The notes under the pieces are model-generated. The model did not search any database, had not been told where the DNA came from, and saw only the letters and a program-made list of their open reading frames with translations. DNA of 64,000 bases, taken from positions 3,040,001-3,104,000 of the forward strand of contig NZ_CP056775.1 in NCBI RefSeq assembly GCF_016894445.1, written 5' to 3'. Shown here piece after piece: positions 15,650 through 24,212 of the stretch. The position numbers were made by a program, and so were the translations under genes. How positions within the stretch are numbered: position 1 is the first letter of the stretch; the number at the start of each line of letters is the position of its first letter. Source of the stretch: Dyadobacter sandarakinus. GTDB taxonomy: Bacteria > Bacteroidota > Bacteroidia > Cytophagales > Spirosomataceae.

Positions 15650-16951
15650 ATGAAAGTTAATGCATTGATCATGCTGGCATTGCTGTGCATCCTGTTCAAA
15701 CCGGCCTGGTCGCAGGAAAAAAAGTATAGCATACTGATCAAAGGTGGTCACGTACTTGACCCGAAAAACAACATTGATGCCGTGATGGACGTCGCCATCG
15801 AAGGTACACCCGGCGGTGATGACGGAAAGATTGCCGCAGTAGCCAAAAACATTGATCCTGCGCTTGCTGCACAGATAGTGGATGCCAAAGGCCTGTATGT
15901 TACCCCTGGATTGATCGACATCCATGTGCATTTTTTCTGGGGAACTGATTTGCAGGGTACTTATCGCAATGGTCCCAATGCTTTGCCGGCAGACGGTTTT
16001 ACATTCCGCAGCGGCGTAACTACGGTTGTGGATGCGGGCAGTTCGGGCTGGAAAACCTTTGAAACGTTTAAAAAACAAACCATTGATCTCTCCAAGACGC
16101 GTGTGCTCGCCATGCTGAATATTGTAGGGGAAGGTATGGCAGGCGGCAAATTCGAAAACAGCCTGGATGAAATGGATGCGGCAAAAACCGCAGAAATGGC
16201 AAAAAAATACCCGAATGATGTCGTGGGCGTAAAGCTTGCACATTTCAGCGGTCACGATTGGACTCCTACTGACCGGGCCATAGAGGCGGCGCGACTGGCG
16301 GACATCCCGATCATGGTGGATTTTGGGAGTGCAAACCCGGTACTTTCCCTCGAAGAGCTGTATCTCAAAAAGTTTCGCGCAGGCGACATCTACACGCATT
16401 GTTTTGGCGGAAACAGCAACAACAGCGGTCGCGGCCGCGAATCTATTGTAGATGTGAGTACCAATAAGGTAAAACCCTACGTACTGGAAGCGCGGAAAAA
16501 GGGTGTGATTTTTGATGTAGGGTTTGGAGGCGCCAGTTTCTTGCTGGCCCAGGGACAGCCTGCGATAAAGCAGGGTTTTTATCCCAACTCCATCAGCACC
16601 GACCTGCACACCAGCAGTATGAACGGACCAATGAAGGACATGAACAACATCATGTCGCTCTTTATGGCCATGGGTATGGACTTCAAAAGTGTGATCACAG
16701 CCAGTACCTGGAACCCTGCCCGGGAAATCAAACGTGAAAACCTCGGTAACCTTTCCGTAGGCTCAGTGGCAGACGTAGCCGTACTTAACCTGCGTGACGG
16801 AGATTTCGGTTTCTATGCACGCGACGGTAAGATCAAGGGTAAAAAGCGCATTGAAACCGAGGCCACCATCAAAGGCGGCAGTATCGTATACATGCTGAAT
16901 GCAAGAGTAGAACCTGTCAACCTGCCACGGCCTGAACCCGCACGCAAATAA
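15650..16951 (+). CDS. Secreted amidohydrolase/deacetylase family metallohydrolase
   Basis: 433 residues with a cleavable signal peptide (MKVNALIMLALLCILFKPAWSQ). The metal-binding HxH is in GLIDIHVHFFWG (H97, H99). GVKLAHFSGHDW holds a likely bridging Lys, and later ligands are in IYTHCFGG and STDLHTSS. It matches the amidohydrolase/deacetylase group (EF_0837-like, D-aminoacylase relatives). The next gene encodes a SelA-like PLP protein; this pair is a recurrent genomic association. Substrate unknown; a periplasmic amidase or deacetylase is likely. Only 19 bp separate the two genes. Confidence 0.85.
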   Translation: MKVNALIMLALLCILFKPAWSQEKKYSILIKGGHVLDPKNNIDAVMDVAIEGTPGGDDGKIAAVAKNIDPALAAQIVDAKGLYVTPGLIDIHVHFFWGTDLQGTYRNGPNALPADGFTFRSGVTTVVDAGSSGWKTFETFKKQTIDLSKTRVLAMLNIVGEGMAGGKFENSLDEMDAAKTAEMAKKYPNDVVGVKLAHFSGHDWTPTDRAIEAARLADIPIMVDFGSANPVLSLEELYLKKFRAGDIYTHCFGGNSNNSGRGRESIVDVSTNKVKPYVLEARKKGVIFDVGFGGASFLLAQGQPAIKQGFYPNSISTDLHTSSMNGPMKDMNNIMSLFMAMGMDFKSVITASTWNPAREIKRENLGNLSVGSVADVAVLNLRDGDFGFYARDGKIKGKKRIETEATIKGGSIVYMLNARVEPVNLPRPEPARK

Positions 16952-16970
16952 CCTTTTTGAAAAACATATT

Positions 16971-18638
16971 ATGAAACGCAGAGAAATACTGAAAGAACTC
17001 AGTCTGCTTCCGCTGGCCGGCGGGGCAGTGGATATCCTGGCCGATCACGGAAAGAAAAGCTTCGGCCTCAACAAGGCAGCGGCACAGGTAGGGGCCGCCG
17101 GACCGCTCAAAGCCGGACCGCAGATTTATCAATCTATCGGCGTAGAACCTATCATCAATTGCCGCGGTACTTTCACCATCATCGGTGCATCTATCGAGCT
17201 ACCCGAAGTACGGCAGGCGATGGAGTATGCATGCCAGTACAATGTGCAGATTGACGAGCTTGCCTTTGGTGTTGGTCAACGGCTGGCGGAAATTACCGGA
17301 GCTGAATGGGGCATGGTATCAGCAGGCTGTGCGGCGGGTATGAATGAAGTGACAGCGGGCATTATTTCGGGCGGAAACCCCGAAAAACTTATCCGTATTC
17401 CCAATCTGGAAGGCTTTGAAAAAACAGAAGTAATTATCCCACGCTCATCCAGAAACGTATATGACCATGCGATCCGTAACTGCGGCGTCAAAATCATAAC
17501 GGTTGAAACTATTGACGAGCTGAAAGGTGCAATTAATCCCCGCACGGCGATGATTTACATGATGCCCGGCCGAGATCCCTGGACGGTAGAGAATGTTGCA
17601 AAAATAGCCAATCCGGCCAATGTGCCAATCCTCGTGGATGCCGCGGCAGAGCGCCTTACCATCCCGAACATCCACCTGAAGGCCGGTGCCTCCATTGTAG
17701 CATACAGTGGCGGAAAAGTATTAAGAGGACCGCAATGCGCAGGATTAATGCTGGGTAAAAAAGACATCCTGATGTCGGCCTGGCAGGCAAGCGCGCCGCA
17801 CCATGGACCCTGCCGCGACAACAAGATCGGCCGTGAAGAAGTCATCGGGATGCTGGCTGCCGTGGAATCCTGGGCTACCCGCGATCACAAGGCTGAAATG
17901 AGAACCTGGGTATCGTGGCTGGAAAATATTTCAAAACGGCTTTCGGGTATACAAGGCGTGAACATCAACATCCGCCAGCCCGAAGAAGGAGCACTCGATA
18001 ATGCGACTCCCGTCATGACCGTATCGTGGGATCCTACCAAACTTTATATTACAGGACAGGAAGTGGCCGACGAGCTGCAAACCACCAAGCCGCGGGTGGC
18101 GGTAGGTTCCGGGCGCCGGGGTACCGCAGCAGATACAAATGCCGCTCCCACAACTTCCATCACCCTGGCTTCGTACATGATGGGACCCGGCAATGACAAG
18201 ATCGTAGGCGACCGCATTCATGAAATCCTCACACGCAAGCGGAGCGAGCCTAAAGCCAGTGTCGAGATGAAAGCTCCTGCTGCGGATATCAGCGGCAGAT
18301 GGGACGTCAGCATTGAGTTTTACACCAGCAAAAGCAGCCATACTTTCATTATCGAAAAACAGGATGGCAACTTTTTGACAGGTACCCACAAAGGCGATTT
18401 TGCCACCCGTGAGCTGCTCGGAAACATCGACGGCGATGAAGTACGCTTTCAGAGCCGGTACAGCGTGCCGGGCGATAATGTGGTCATGACGTTTTATGGA
18501 AAACTTTCCGGTGATACTATTACCGGCGAGATTGATATGGTGGAATATGTGAATGCCCGCTTTACTGCCAAGAAGGTAACTTACCCGGGCAGCCGCCAGC
18601 GGATTAACATTCCAGCAGGGCGTCCATTATCTACCTAA
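16971..18638 (+). CDS. SelA-like PLP-dependent enzyme with C-terminal beta-rich domain
   Basis: 555 residues. An N-terminal Tat-like leader (MKRREILKELSLLPLAGG) suggests export of a folded cofactor enzyme. Residues about 45-425 form a fold-type I PLP domain related to selenocysteine synthase SelA and D-glucosaminate-6-phosphate ammonia lyase, with the cofactor Lys in YSGGKVLRGPQ (K249) and Asp in VPILVDAAAE. Residues about 435-545 are an added beta-rich domain (SGRWDVSIEFYTSKSSHTF) not found in SelA. tRNA-Sec function is unlikely: no selenocysteine genes are nearby and the protein appears exported. Together with the amidohydrolase upstream it may process an amino sugar or amino acid derivative; this is inference. 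Confidence 0.82.
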   Translation: MKRREILKELSLLPLAGGAVDILADHGKKSFGLNKAAAQVGAAGPLKAGPQIYQSIGVEPIINCRGTFTIIGASIELPEVRQAMEYACQYNVQIDELAFGVGQRLAEITGAEWGMVSAGCAAGMNEVTAGIISGGNPEKLIRIPNLEGFEKTEVIIPRSSRNVYDHAIRNCGVKIITVETIDELKGAINPRTAMIYMMPGRDPWTVENVAKIANPANVPILVDAAAERLTIPNIHLKAGASIVAYSGGKVLRGPQCAGLMLGKKDILMSAWQASAPHHGPCRDNKIGREEVIGMLAAVESWATRDHKAEMRTWVSWLENISKRLSGIQGVNINIRQPEEGALDNATPVMTVSWDPTKLYITGQEVADELQTTKPRVAVGSGRRGTAADTNAAPTTSITLASYMMGPGNDKIVGDRIHEILTRKRSEPKASVEMKAPAADISGRWDVSIEFYTSKSSHTFIIEKQDGNFLTGTHKGDFATRELLGNIDGDEVRFQSRYSVPGDNVVMTFYGKLSGDTITGEIDMVEYVNARFTAKKVTYPGSRQRINIPAGRPLST

Positions 18639-18653
18639 TTTCTGGTTTTACTA

Positions 18654-18696
18654 AAAGCAAAATACCGGCCCGGAGAACAGGCCGGTATTTTGCTTT
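18654..18696. terminator. Bidirectional terminator
   Basis: A long stem formed by AAAGCAAAATACCGGCC and GGCCGGTATTTTGCTTT, with short loop CGGAGAACA, between two convergent genes. A/T flanks on both sides let it serve both. Confidence 0.85.
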
Positions 18697-18699
18697 AGT

Positions 18700-20223
18700 T
18701 TAGTCCCCTAACGCTGTCAGTGCAGCCCGTGCTTTATTGTCGATGCTGTTTTTATATTCATGTTTTTTGAACGACATCGCCTCCTGAAAGTAAGACTTGG
18801 CTCTGGCATTCTGCCGGTTTGACAACCATATATAGCCAAGCTGCAAAGCCGAGGATGCCGCAAAGCCCGGTGCCGGTTTGCGCCCCAGTAACAATGCACG
18901 CTCATAGTATAGTACAGCTGTTTCCGGCTTGTCCATTTTATGAAGAATGCGTGCCTTGCGGTAGTTCAGTTCACATTTTTCCTCCTGTGTGTCAAATGAT
19001 TTTTCGTCCAGAGCTGCCACTATTTTCCAAGCTTCGGAAAGGTAACCTCCGTCAGTCGCATATCTGGCGCGGTAGAGCACTTTCTGGCGTGCATTGATTT
19101 TCCCGGACAGGTATGCCTCGGCCACACGCTGGGCAAACTGATCTGCCTCAATGATGGTACTTCCCTGCGACGCTGCTTTTTCTGCATATTGCCGGGCATT
19201 CTTCTCATCATCATCCAGCCACAAGCACAAAAACTGTTTGAAATAGCTATCCCTGACGTAATTGAATCCTTTGTAATTTTTCAAAAACGAGCGATAATGG
19301 CCCAGTGCCTGCGCGTATGCCCCCTTCTGTAAAAGAATCTCGGCTTTCAGATATTCAAGAAATGGAAACGCCATGTATGCATCACCCTGAGGGGCACTGG
19401 CCAGGTACTGCCACGCATCACTGCTTTTACCCTCTTTCATCAGGGTTGTTGTTGTAAAAAAATGCAGCAGCAGGTTATCAGGCTCTTCTTTGGGCCACTC
19501 CCGTACCCTCGCCAGCTGGGATGCGGAAAGTCCAAGCGTATAGGCATGAAGCAGAATATCCGTCAGTTCCGCCTCCTGCCTGAACATAGGCTCTTCACGC
19601 ACAACGGTTCGTATTTCGGCAATACCTGCCTGAATATTGCCTTTCAAACCCAGGATCCGGGCTACCCAGCCATAATTCTCGGGTATGGAGCCGATCAGCA
19701 CATGCAGCAGGCCGAGTGATTTAAGTGTGGGTACAAAGTCCGGAAACTTCCGTCGGTTTTCTTCCAGCAGCCGGTAGGCGCGGATGATCTCCCAGGATCC
19801 ATTCAGTTCATTGCCGAATTTCAGTTTGGCAAATGCCCAGTGCAGCCTGATCTCAGCCTGAAAAAACCGCTTGAATGGAGCATTGTCCGGCAGCGTGCCT
19901 ATGATGGCAAGTCGCTTGTCCTCCTGTGCCGATAAGGTCTTGAATGCATTTTTATCCTCCGAAATGAGCAAATAATGCAGGTCGGCATAGTTGTCGAGGT
20001 AACTGAGGAAAGCATTGTCGGGTGCTACGGCGCGCTCGGCATCAATCAGCTGCCGGGCCGTGTTCAGGCGCAGTTTCTGAATGTCGAAATACGCTTTTTG
20101 CAGCCGGGGGGTGAAGTTAACGGTAGTGGCAAATGCATGAGGTACAGCCAGCAGCAGCAAAGCTGCAACCATGCAGCCTAGATGCCGGAAGCGATCTCGT
20201 CTTTTAAAAAAAATTACAATCAT
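18700..20223 (-). CDS. TPR-repeat protein, secreted or membrane-anchored
   Basis: 507 residues. The start at MIVIFFKRRDRFRHLGC is chosen because it begins a signal sequence (basic stretch then AALLLLAVPHAFA); a longer frame upstream is rich in non-coding-like sequence. The rest is helical with tetratricopeptide-type repeats, clearest near the C-terminus (AVLYYERALLLG and ALQLGYIWLSNRQNARAKSYFQEA). It resembles large helical repeat proteins of Bacteroidota that act as periplasmic scaffolds. No enzymatic motif is seen and the function is unknown. Confidence 0.7.
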   Translation of the reverse strand: MIVIFFKRRDRFRHLGCMVAALLLLAVPHAFATTVNFTPRLQKAYFDIQKLRLNTARQLIDAERAVAPDNAFLSYLDNYADLHYLLISEDKNAFKTLSAQEDKRLAIIGTLPDNAPFKRFFQAEIRLHWAFAKLKFGNELNGSWEIIRAYRLLEENRRKFPDFVPTLKSLGLLHVLIGSIPENYGWVARILGLKGNIQAGIAEIRTVVREEPMFRQEAELTDILLHAYTLGLSASQLARVREWPKEEPDNLLLHFFTTTTLMKEGKSSDAWQYLASAPQGDAYMAFPFLEYLKAEILLQKGAYAQALGHYRSFLKNYKGFNYVRDSYFKQFLCLWLDDDEKNARQYAEKAASQGSTIIEADQFAQRVAEAYLSGKINARQKVLYRARYATDGGYLSEAWKIVAALDEKSFDTQEEKCELNYRKARILHKMDKPETAVLYYERALLLGRKPAPGFAASSALQLGYIWLSNRQNARAKSYFQEAMSFKKHEYKNSIDNKARAALTALGD

Positions 20224-20234
20224 TGACGAACATA

Positions 20235-20263
20235 AAAAAAGGTTGCCTGTAAAGACAACCTTT
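20235..20263 (-). terminator. Terminator of the zinc-ribbon gene
   Basis: Stem AAAGGTTG (20238-20245) with CAACCTTT (20256-20263), followed on the minus strand by a T-run. Confidence 0.7.
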
Positions 20264-20284
20264 CCTGTAAAGTATGATGACAGA

Positions 20285-21034
20285 TTATCTGCGGTTCTGA
20301 TGTACCGGCTCAACGCTTTCCACGTCTGCCAGGATACGGCCGCAGTGCTCGCAAACAATCAGTTTTTTACGCTCACGGATATCAGCCTGACGCTGGGGAG
20401 GCACGATGCTGAAACATCCGCCGCATGCACCCCGTGAAACGTGAACTACTGCCAGTCCGTTCATGGAGTTGTCACGGATTTTTTGGTAGGATTTCAGCAG
20501 GCGATCTTCAATTTTGACGATGTGCTTTTCTCTTTCCGCGATCAGTGCTTGTTCCTCCGCTTCGCTCTCTCCCGTAATAACCGAAAGTTCGCCTTTTTTT
20601 GCTTTCAGGTCTTCGTTCCGCTCGTTCAGGGTAGCTTCGGCACGGTTTGCATCCTCTTCAATCAGGCGGATACGGGCACGTGCTTCATTCATTTTTTTCT
20701 CAGCAAGCTGCATGTCCAGCTCCTGTAGCTCGATTTCTTTGGTAATCGCATCATACTCACGGTTATTGCGAACATTCATTTGCTGATCTTTATATTTTTT
20801 GATCAGCTTTTCGCCGTCTTTCTGAGCGCTTTTGAAGTTGTCGATTTCCGTGTTCAGGTTGGCAATTTCGCTTCTAAATTTTCCAAGACGCGTTTCGATG
20901 CCGATGATTTCATCTTCCAGGTCGCGCACTTCCTCAGGAAGGTCGCCACGCGTCTTGCGGATTTCGTCAAGGCTTGAATCAATTTCCTGCAATTTCAGGA
21001 GAGCGTCTAGTTTTTGTGCGATTGTATTTTCCAT
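20285..21034 (-). CDS. Coiled-coil protein with C4-type zinc ribbon
   Basis: 249 residues. Residues 1-185 are a long, charged coiled coil. The C-terminal zinc ribbon has four Cys in two pairs: GACGGCFSIVPPQ and VCEHCGRIL. This is the CT398/CdsZ-like family (zinc-ribbon proteins of the nucleic-acid-binding or scaffold type). In many bacteria it is next to the Nif3-like gene, as here. Molecular function is not well defined. Confidence 0.88.
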   Translation of the reverse strand: MENTIAQKLDALLKLQEIDSSLDEIRKTRGDLPEEVRDLEDEIIGIETRLGKFRSEIANLNTEIDNFKSAQKDGEKLIKKYKDQQMNVRNNREYDAITKEIELQELDMQLAEKKMNEARARIRLIEEDANRAEATLNERNEDLKAKKGELSVITGESEAEEQALIAEREKHIVKIEDRLLKSYQKIRDNSMNGLAVVHVSRGACGGCFSIVPPQRQADIRERKKLIVCEHCGRILADVESVEPVHQNRR

Positions 21035-21135
21035 GTATGTTTTAATGGAGTTGTTTCAATGCGTTGTAAGTGAAGAAAATGTCAGGAGTTTGTTGCGGCA
21101 GATGAGCGGGAGAATGTACTGACAAACCTAGCATT

Positions 21136-22236
21136 TCAAACAAAATATCGGACCGGATTGGTGTTGACTTCTGACAAACAGAGTGCGAAATTACTAAATT
21201 TCTCTGATAAATAATTATATAGTAAATCTTTAGTATACACTTCACTTTCATAGTGCCCGATGTCACAAATCATGGCCCTGCCCTCCGCATCAAAAAACTC
21301 GTGATACTTGTAGTCTGCGGTTACAAATGCATCCGCACCCGCCCTGAGCGCGGCCTGCAGAAGAAAGCTGCCCGCTCCTCCGCATACGGCTACGCGGGAA
21401 ACCGGCCGGCCGGGAGCTTCGGTATGCCGGATGATCTGCAGGTTCATATTGCTTTTTAACATCTCTAAAAAACGCTCAGCCGGCACTGGCTCCGGCAACT
21501 CTCCTATTGCCCCGGCACCAACTTCCTGATTTTCGTTTTCAAGGCTGGTCAGGTAGTATGCCACTTCTTCATAGGGATGTACCCGTTTGAGCACGCCTAC
21601 CATCTTCGCCGTCGTATGGGACGGAAACATGATTTCGGAACGGTTTTCAGCTACTGATTCTCGCTTTCCGGCTTTCCCGATTGCCGGATTGGCCTGGTCA
21701 CTGGGTGTGAAGGTACCCGTGCCCGCAGCAGAGAAGCTGCATTCCGAATACTCCCCGATCCGGCCCGCTCCGGCCTCGTACAAGGCATCGAGCACAGCTT
21801 GTGTATGGTCAACCGGTGTAAAAAAGGTCATTTTTGTCAAAATGCCTTTTTTAGGGTCCAGTACCCTAACCTGCTGCAACCCGATTTTTTCTGCAATCAT
21901 TTTATTGACTCCATGGTGGACATGATCGAGGTTGGTATGTGCGGCATAAATCGCAACGTGGTTACGGATGGCGCTGATGATGGTGCGCTCAACGTAATTT
22001 TTCCCGGTAAGCTGCTTAAGACCTTTGAAGATGACAGGGTGATGCGCAACAATCAGGTTGCAGTTACGGCGCAGGGCTTCTTCAATGACCGCTTCGGTAG
22101 TATCCAGTGCAATCAGTACGCCCGTAACCTCATCTCCCGGTGATCCGACGAGCAGACCTGCATTATCATAACTTTCCTGATACGAAGGCGGAGCAAGCGT
22201 TTCCAGAGCAGCGATAACCTCTTTAATTTTCGTCAT
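21136..22236 (-). CDS. Nif3-like dinuclear metal-centre hexameric protein (YbgI family)
   Basis: 366 residues. Metal-binding motifs: LIVAHHPVIFKG near residue 65, AAHTNLDHVHHGVN near 100, and a C-terminal DIGHYESE. The central insertion (about 125-235) is the PII-like domain found in long Nif3 family members. The start MTKIKEVIAALE fits family N-termini; the longer frame upstream is not conserved-looking. Often annotated as GTP cyclohydrolase I type 2, but function is not established. It pairs with the zinc-ribbon gene 101 bp downstream. Confidence 0.9.
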   Translation of the reverse strand: MTKIKEVIAALETLAPPSYQESYDNAGLLVGSPGDEVTGVLIALDTTEAVIEEALRRNCNLIVAHHPVIFKGLKQLTGKNYVERTIISAIRNHVAIYAAHTNLDHVHHGVNKMIAEKIGLQQVRVLDPKKGILTKMTFFTPVDHTQAVLDALYEAGAGRIGEYSECSFSAAGTGTFTPSDQANPAIGKAGKRESVAENRSEIMFPSHTTAKMVGVLKRVHPYEEVAYYLTSLENENQEVGAGAIGELPEPVPAERFLEMLKSNMNLQIIRHTEAPGRPVSRVAVCGGAGSFLLQAALRAGADAFVTADYKYHEFFDAEGRAMICDIGHYESEVYTKDLLYNYLSEKFSNFALCLSEVNTNPVRYFV

Positions 22237-22329
22237 TTTTTTTGAGTTTGCAACAAATTCATTTTCAAACCTTTCCCGTCCAGGCAAAAAATTATTTGCA
22301 AATAAATGACAAAAAAGTCTGCCCAGGAC

Positions 22330-22359
22330 TTGCACTGAAAACAAATCGTACTACTTTTG
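22330..22359 (+). promoter_or_regulatory. Promoter of tRNA-Asp
   Basis: A TTG at 22330-22332 and TACTTTTG at 22352-22359 are separated by 19 bp, the spacing of the Bacteroidota -33/-7 promoter. The mature tRNA starts 26 bases after the -7 element. Confidence 0.6.
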
Positions 22360-22384
22360 CACCACGTTATCACTGAAACGAAAC

Positions 22385-22458
22385 GGTTTGGTAGTTCAGC
22401 TGGTTAGAATACATGCCTGTCACGCATGGGGTCGCGGGTTCGAGTCCCGTCCAGACCG
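22385..22458 (+). tRNA. tRNA-Asp (anticodon GTC)
   Basis: Cloverleaf with acceptor GGTTTGG/CCAGACC, anticodon loop CTGTCAC carrying GTC, T-loop TTCGAGT and discriminator G. CCA is not encoded. Confidence 0.95.
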
Positions 22459-22657
22459 CCGACAATGAAAAGCTTACTCAGTGACGTAAAAGCAGAACCT
22501 TGTGGGTTCTGCTTTTTTCGTGTCTACCGGTATGGTATCCTGCTTCCAGGAATTCCGCATACCAGTCAACCAATTTTAGCTACCAGGTTGTGTACATCCC
22601 GTATATGGTAACTTTTTTGCAGAAGTAACCAACACTTAAACGCGAACATTTAATAGC
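22459..22657. other. Spacer after tRNA-Asp
   Basis: Contains a hairpin around AAGCAGAACC...GGTTCTGCTT (22489-22514) followed by TTTT, which is a likely terminator for tRNA-Asp. Nothing else is recognised. Confidence 0.5.
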
Positions 22658-22840
22658 ATGCCGTGGTCTAAAAGCCACCGCTATTTTTTTTTAAAAGCAG
22701 AAGAAGCGATTCAGATCAACAAGCGGTTTATTGAGGCAGCCGAGAACCTTGTCAAAGAGGGAAAGGTGATGAGCCTGCGCGCTGCTGCAAGAGCTTGGTA
22801 TGAGCACTTGTCATTACAACAACCGAAAGAACGATCCTGA
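22658..22840 (+). CDS. Hypothetical small protein (60 aa)
   Basis: A 60-codon frame, MPWSKSHRYFFLKAEEA, rich in Ala, Lys and Glu and predicted to be largely helical (AIQINKRFIEAAENLVKEG, then SLRAAARAWYEHLS). No family is recognised. It lies in a gene-poor stretch with no overlapping better frame, but a chance ORF of this size is possible. Confidence 0.35.
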   Translation: MPWSKSHRYFFLKAEEAIQINKRFIEAAENLVKEGKVMSLRAAARAWYEHLSLQQPKERS

Positions 22841-23012
22841 GAAGCGAAGTGTCCAAATTGGGCATCATATGCAATCCTAACAAAATTTAATGTGAATGCG
22901 CATTGGATTTTAACTGAGGAAAATACTACCTTGTGATATAGTACTACATTCAAAGATCAAACATATTCGCAATAGGATTCCAGAAAATTTTAGACCCATA
23001 AAGATCAAAAAC

Positions 23013-23219
23013 ATGTACAACCTTTATAATGCCGAGTTGAATGTTGATAATGGGATATCAAAAAGGCCTTTTAAGGTATACTCCTATAAAAATGATCACT
23101 ACCTGCACGACTTAGAAAAGAAGGTGTTGGTGAAGGTTGACACAGAAGAAAATCTAATGGATATGGAAGTCGTGCAAAGACTGTTTGCAAACTATCTGCT
23201 CACCAGACGGGAAGACTGA
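23013..23219 (+). CDS. Hypothetical small protein (68 aa)
   Basis: A 68-codon frame beginning MYNLYNAELNVDNG, with a mix of charged and aromatic residues that looks protein-like (KVYSYKNDHYLHDLEKKVLVKVDTEENL). No family is recognised and no signal peptide. The AT-rich 150 bases upstream could hold a promoter. It could be a leftover or a real accessory gene. Confidence 0.4.
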   Translation: MYNLYNAELNVDNGISKRPFKVYSYKNDHYLHDLEKKVLVKVDTEENLMDMEVVQRLFANYLLTRRED

Positions 23220-23903
23220 CTACCAGTCATTATCCACCACGGATTGTTAAGTACCAGCTACCACCATACATGTTGCTGCCCTGAGCTGAGCGGGCGATAA
23301 TGTAGGCATTATCCAATGTCCGTTATACCGGCAAGGATGCCGCTGCTGCATGCCAGCTGCACGATGGCTCCGGTAGAATGTATTTATTCTCGGACTTGAA
23401 ATACCGAAGCACGCATTTAACAGGCTACTTATCAAGCAAACTCAGGGTAAAGCTGCAAAACGCAACTTCATCACGCCATTTAATATTACTGAAATCCATC
23501 AGGTCCGGTAAAGATCCGATGCAATGCCGTGCTGATCCGGCCAGTTGTAGTCATCTGAATATTCCTTGGCAAGCTTGGAGGTGAGATTGCGGGTAGGCTC
23601 TTAAAAGTATGCTGACTGAATCTCTGTCAAACAAAAAAGAGCGTGACATCATTGCCAGCCCTTTTTGAAATCTCTCACGCATCTCTTATGCAACGATCTA
23701 CGATAAGTTCATTACTAAGGATCAATGCTAGCAATAATTTCCATCCAAGAGGATGTATCAATCATTAAGATAGTTCCTAAGCGATAACGCGCACACCCAA
23801 AGTAGTTTGATCTCATCTAATCGCGCGGATACTACACATATCAACGCTTTCACCCCATTTAGTTGAAGAGTGTGCTCCTTATTTGAGTCTTTAGCTAAAA
23901 ATA
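23220..23903. other. Gene-poor region
   Basis: About 680 bases with no convincing frame on either strand and no repeat array. Only an imperfect GCGTGA/TCACGC pairing (about 23640-23682) is seen. It may be decayed coding DNA. Confidence 0.4.
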
Positions 23904-24014
23904 ATGAAATACCTCAACCTCTATCTTATGGAAATTGTACTTGCAATCGGATTCTTCATCTGTTTCTGCCTCTGGGTTTTTCGCACGGATATTATCAGTT
24001 GGATTGATAACTAA
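23904..24014 (+). CDS. Tiny single-span membrane protein (36 aa)
   Basis: A 36-codon frame starting MKYLNLYLMEIVLAIGF, with one clear membrane helix (about residues 8-26) and a short polar tail RTDIISWIDN. It is too short for usual gene finders. Support comes from its composition, the absence of a competing frame, and a strong terminator hairpin 33 bases after the stop. Function unknown. Confidence 0.5.
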   Translation: MKYLNLYLMEIVLAIGFFICFCLWVFRTDIISWIDN

Positions 24015-24046
24015 AATTTGAACATAAAGTGTAAGGGTATATAAAG

Positions 24047-24074
24047 GAGCCGGTTTTTAACTGGCTCTTTTTTT
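24047..24074 (+). terminator. Rho-independent terminator
   Basis: Stem GAGCCGG (24047-24053) with CTGGCTC (24061-24067), one G-T pair, loop TTTTTAA and a run of seven T. It follows the 36-codon frame. Confidence 0.8.
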
Positions 24075-24212
24075 ATTTGAAAATGTGTTGCATGCAATCT
24101 GCCTTTCCGGAACTGATATTGATTTCTGCAAAGTTGCGACAATTCCCCTCGCTGATTGCCCCCCCCATGCTCCGGCGTAAAGGTGCTTATTCCAGAATAG
24201 TCTACGCCATGC

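Noticed and set aside
15641..16609. A 322-codon frame antisense to the amidohydrolase gene
   Set aside because: Mirror of a real gene with no recognisable domain.
16971..18638. True selenocysteine synthase (selA)
   Set aside because: It has an export-type leader and an added domain, and there are no selB, selD or tRNA-Sec genes nearby.
21136..22236. GTP cyclohydrolase I type 2
   Set aside because: The name is a common transfer for Nif3 proteins; only the dinuclear-metal fold is supported.
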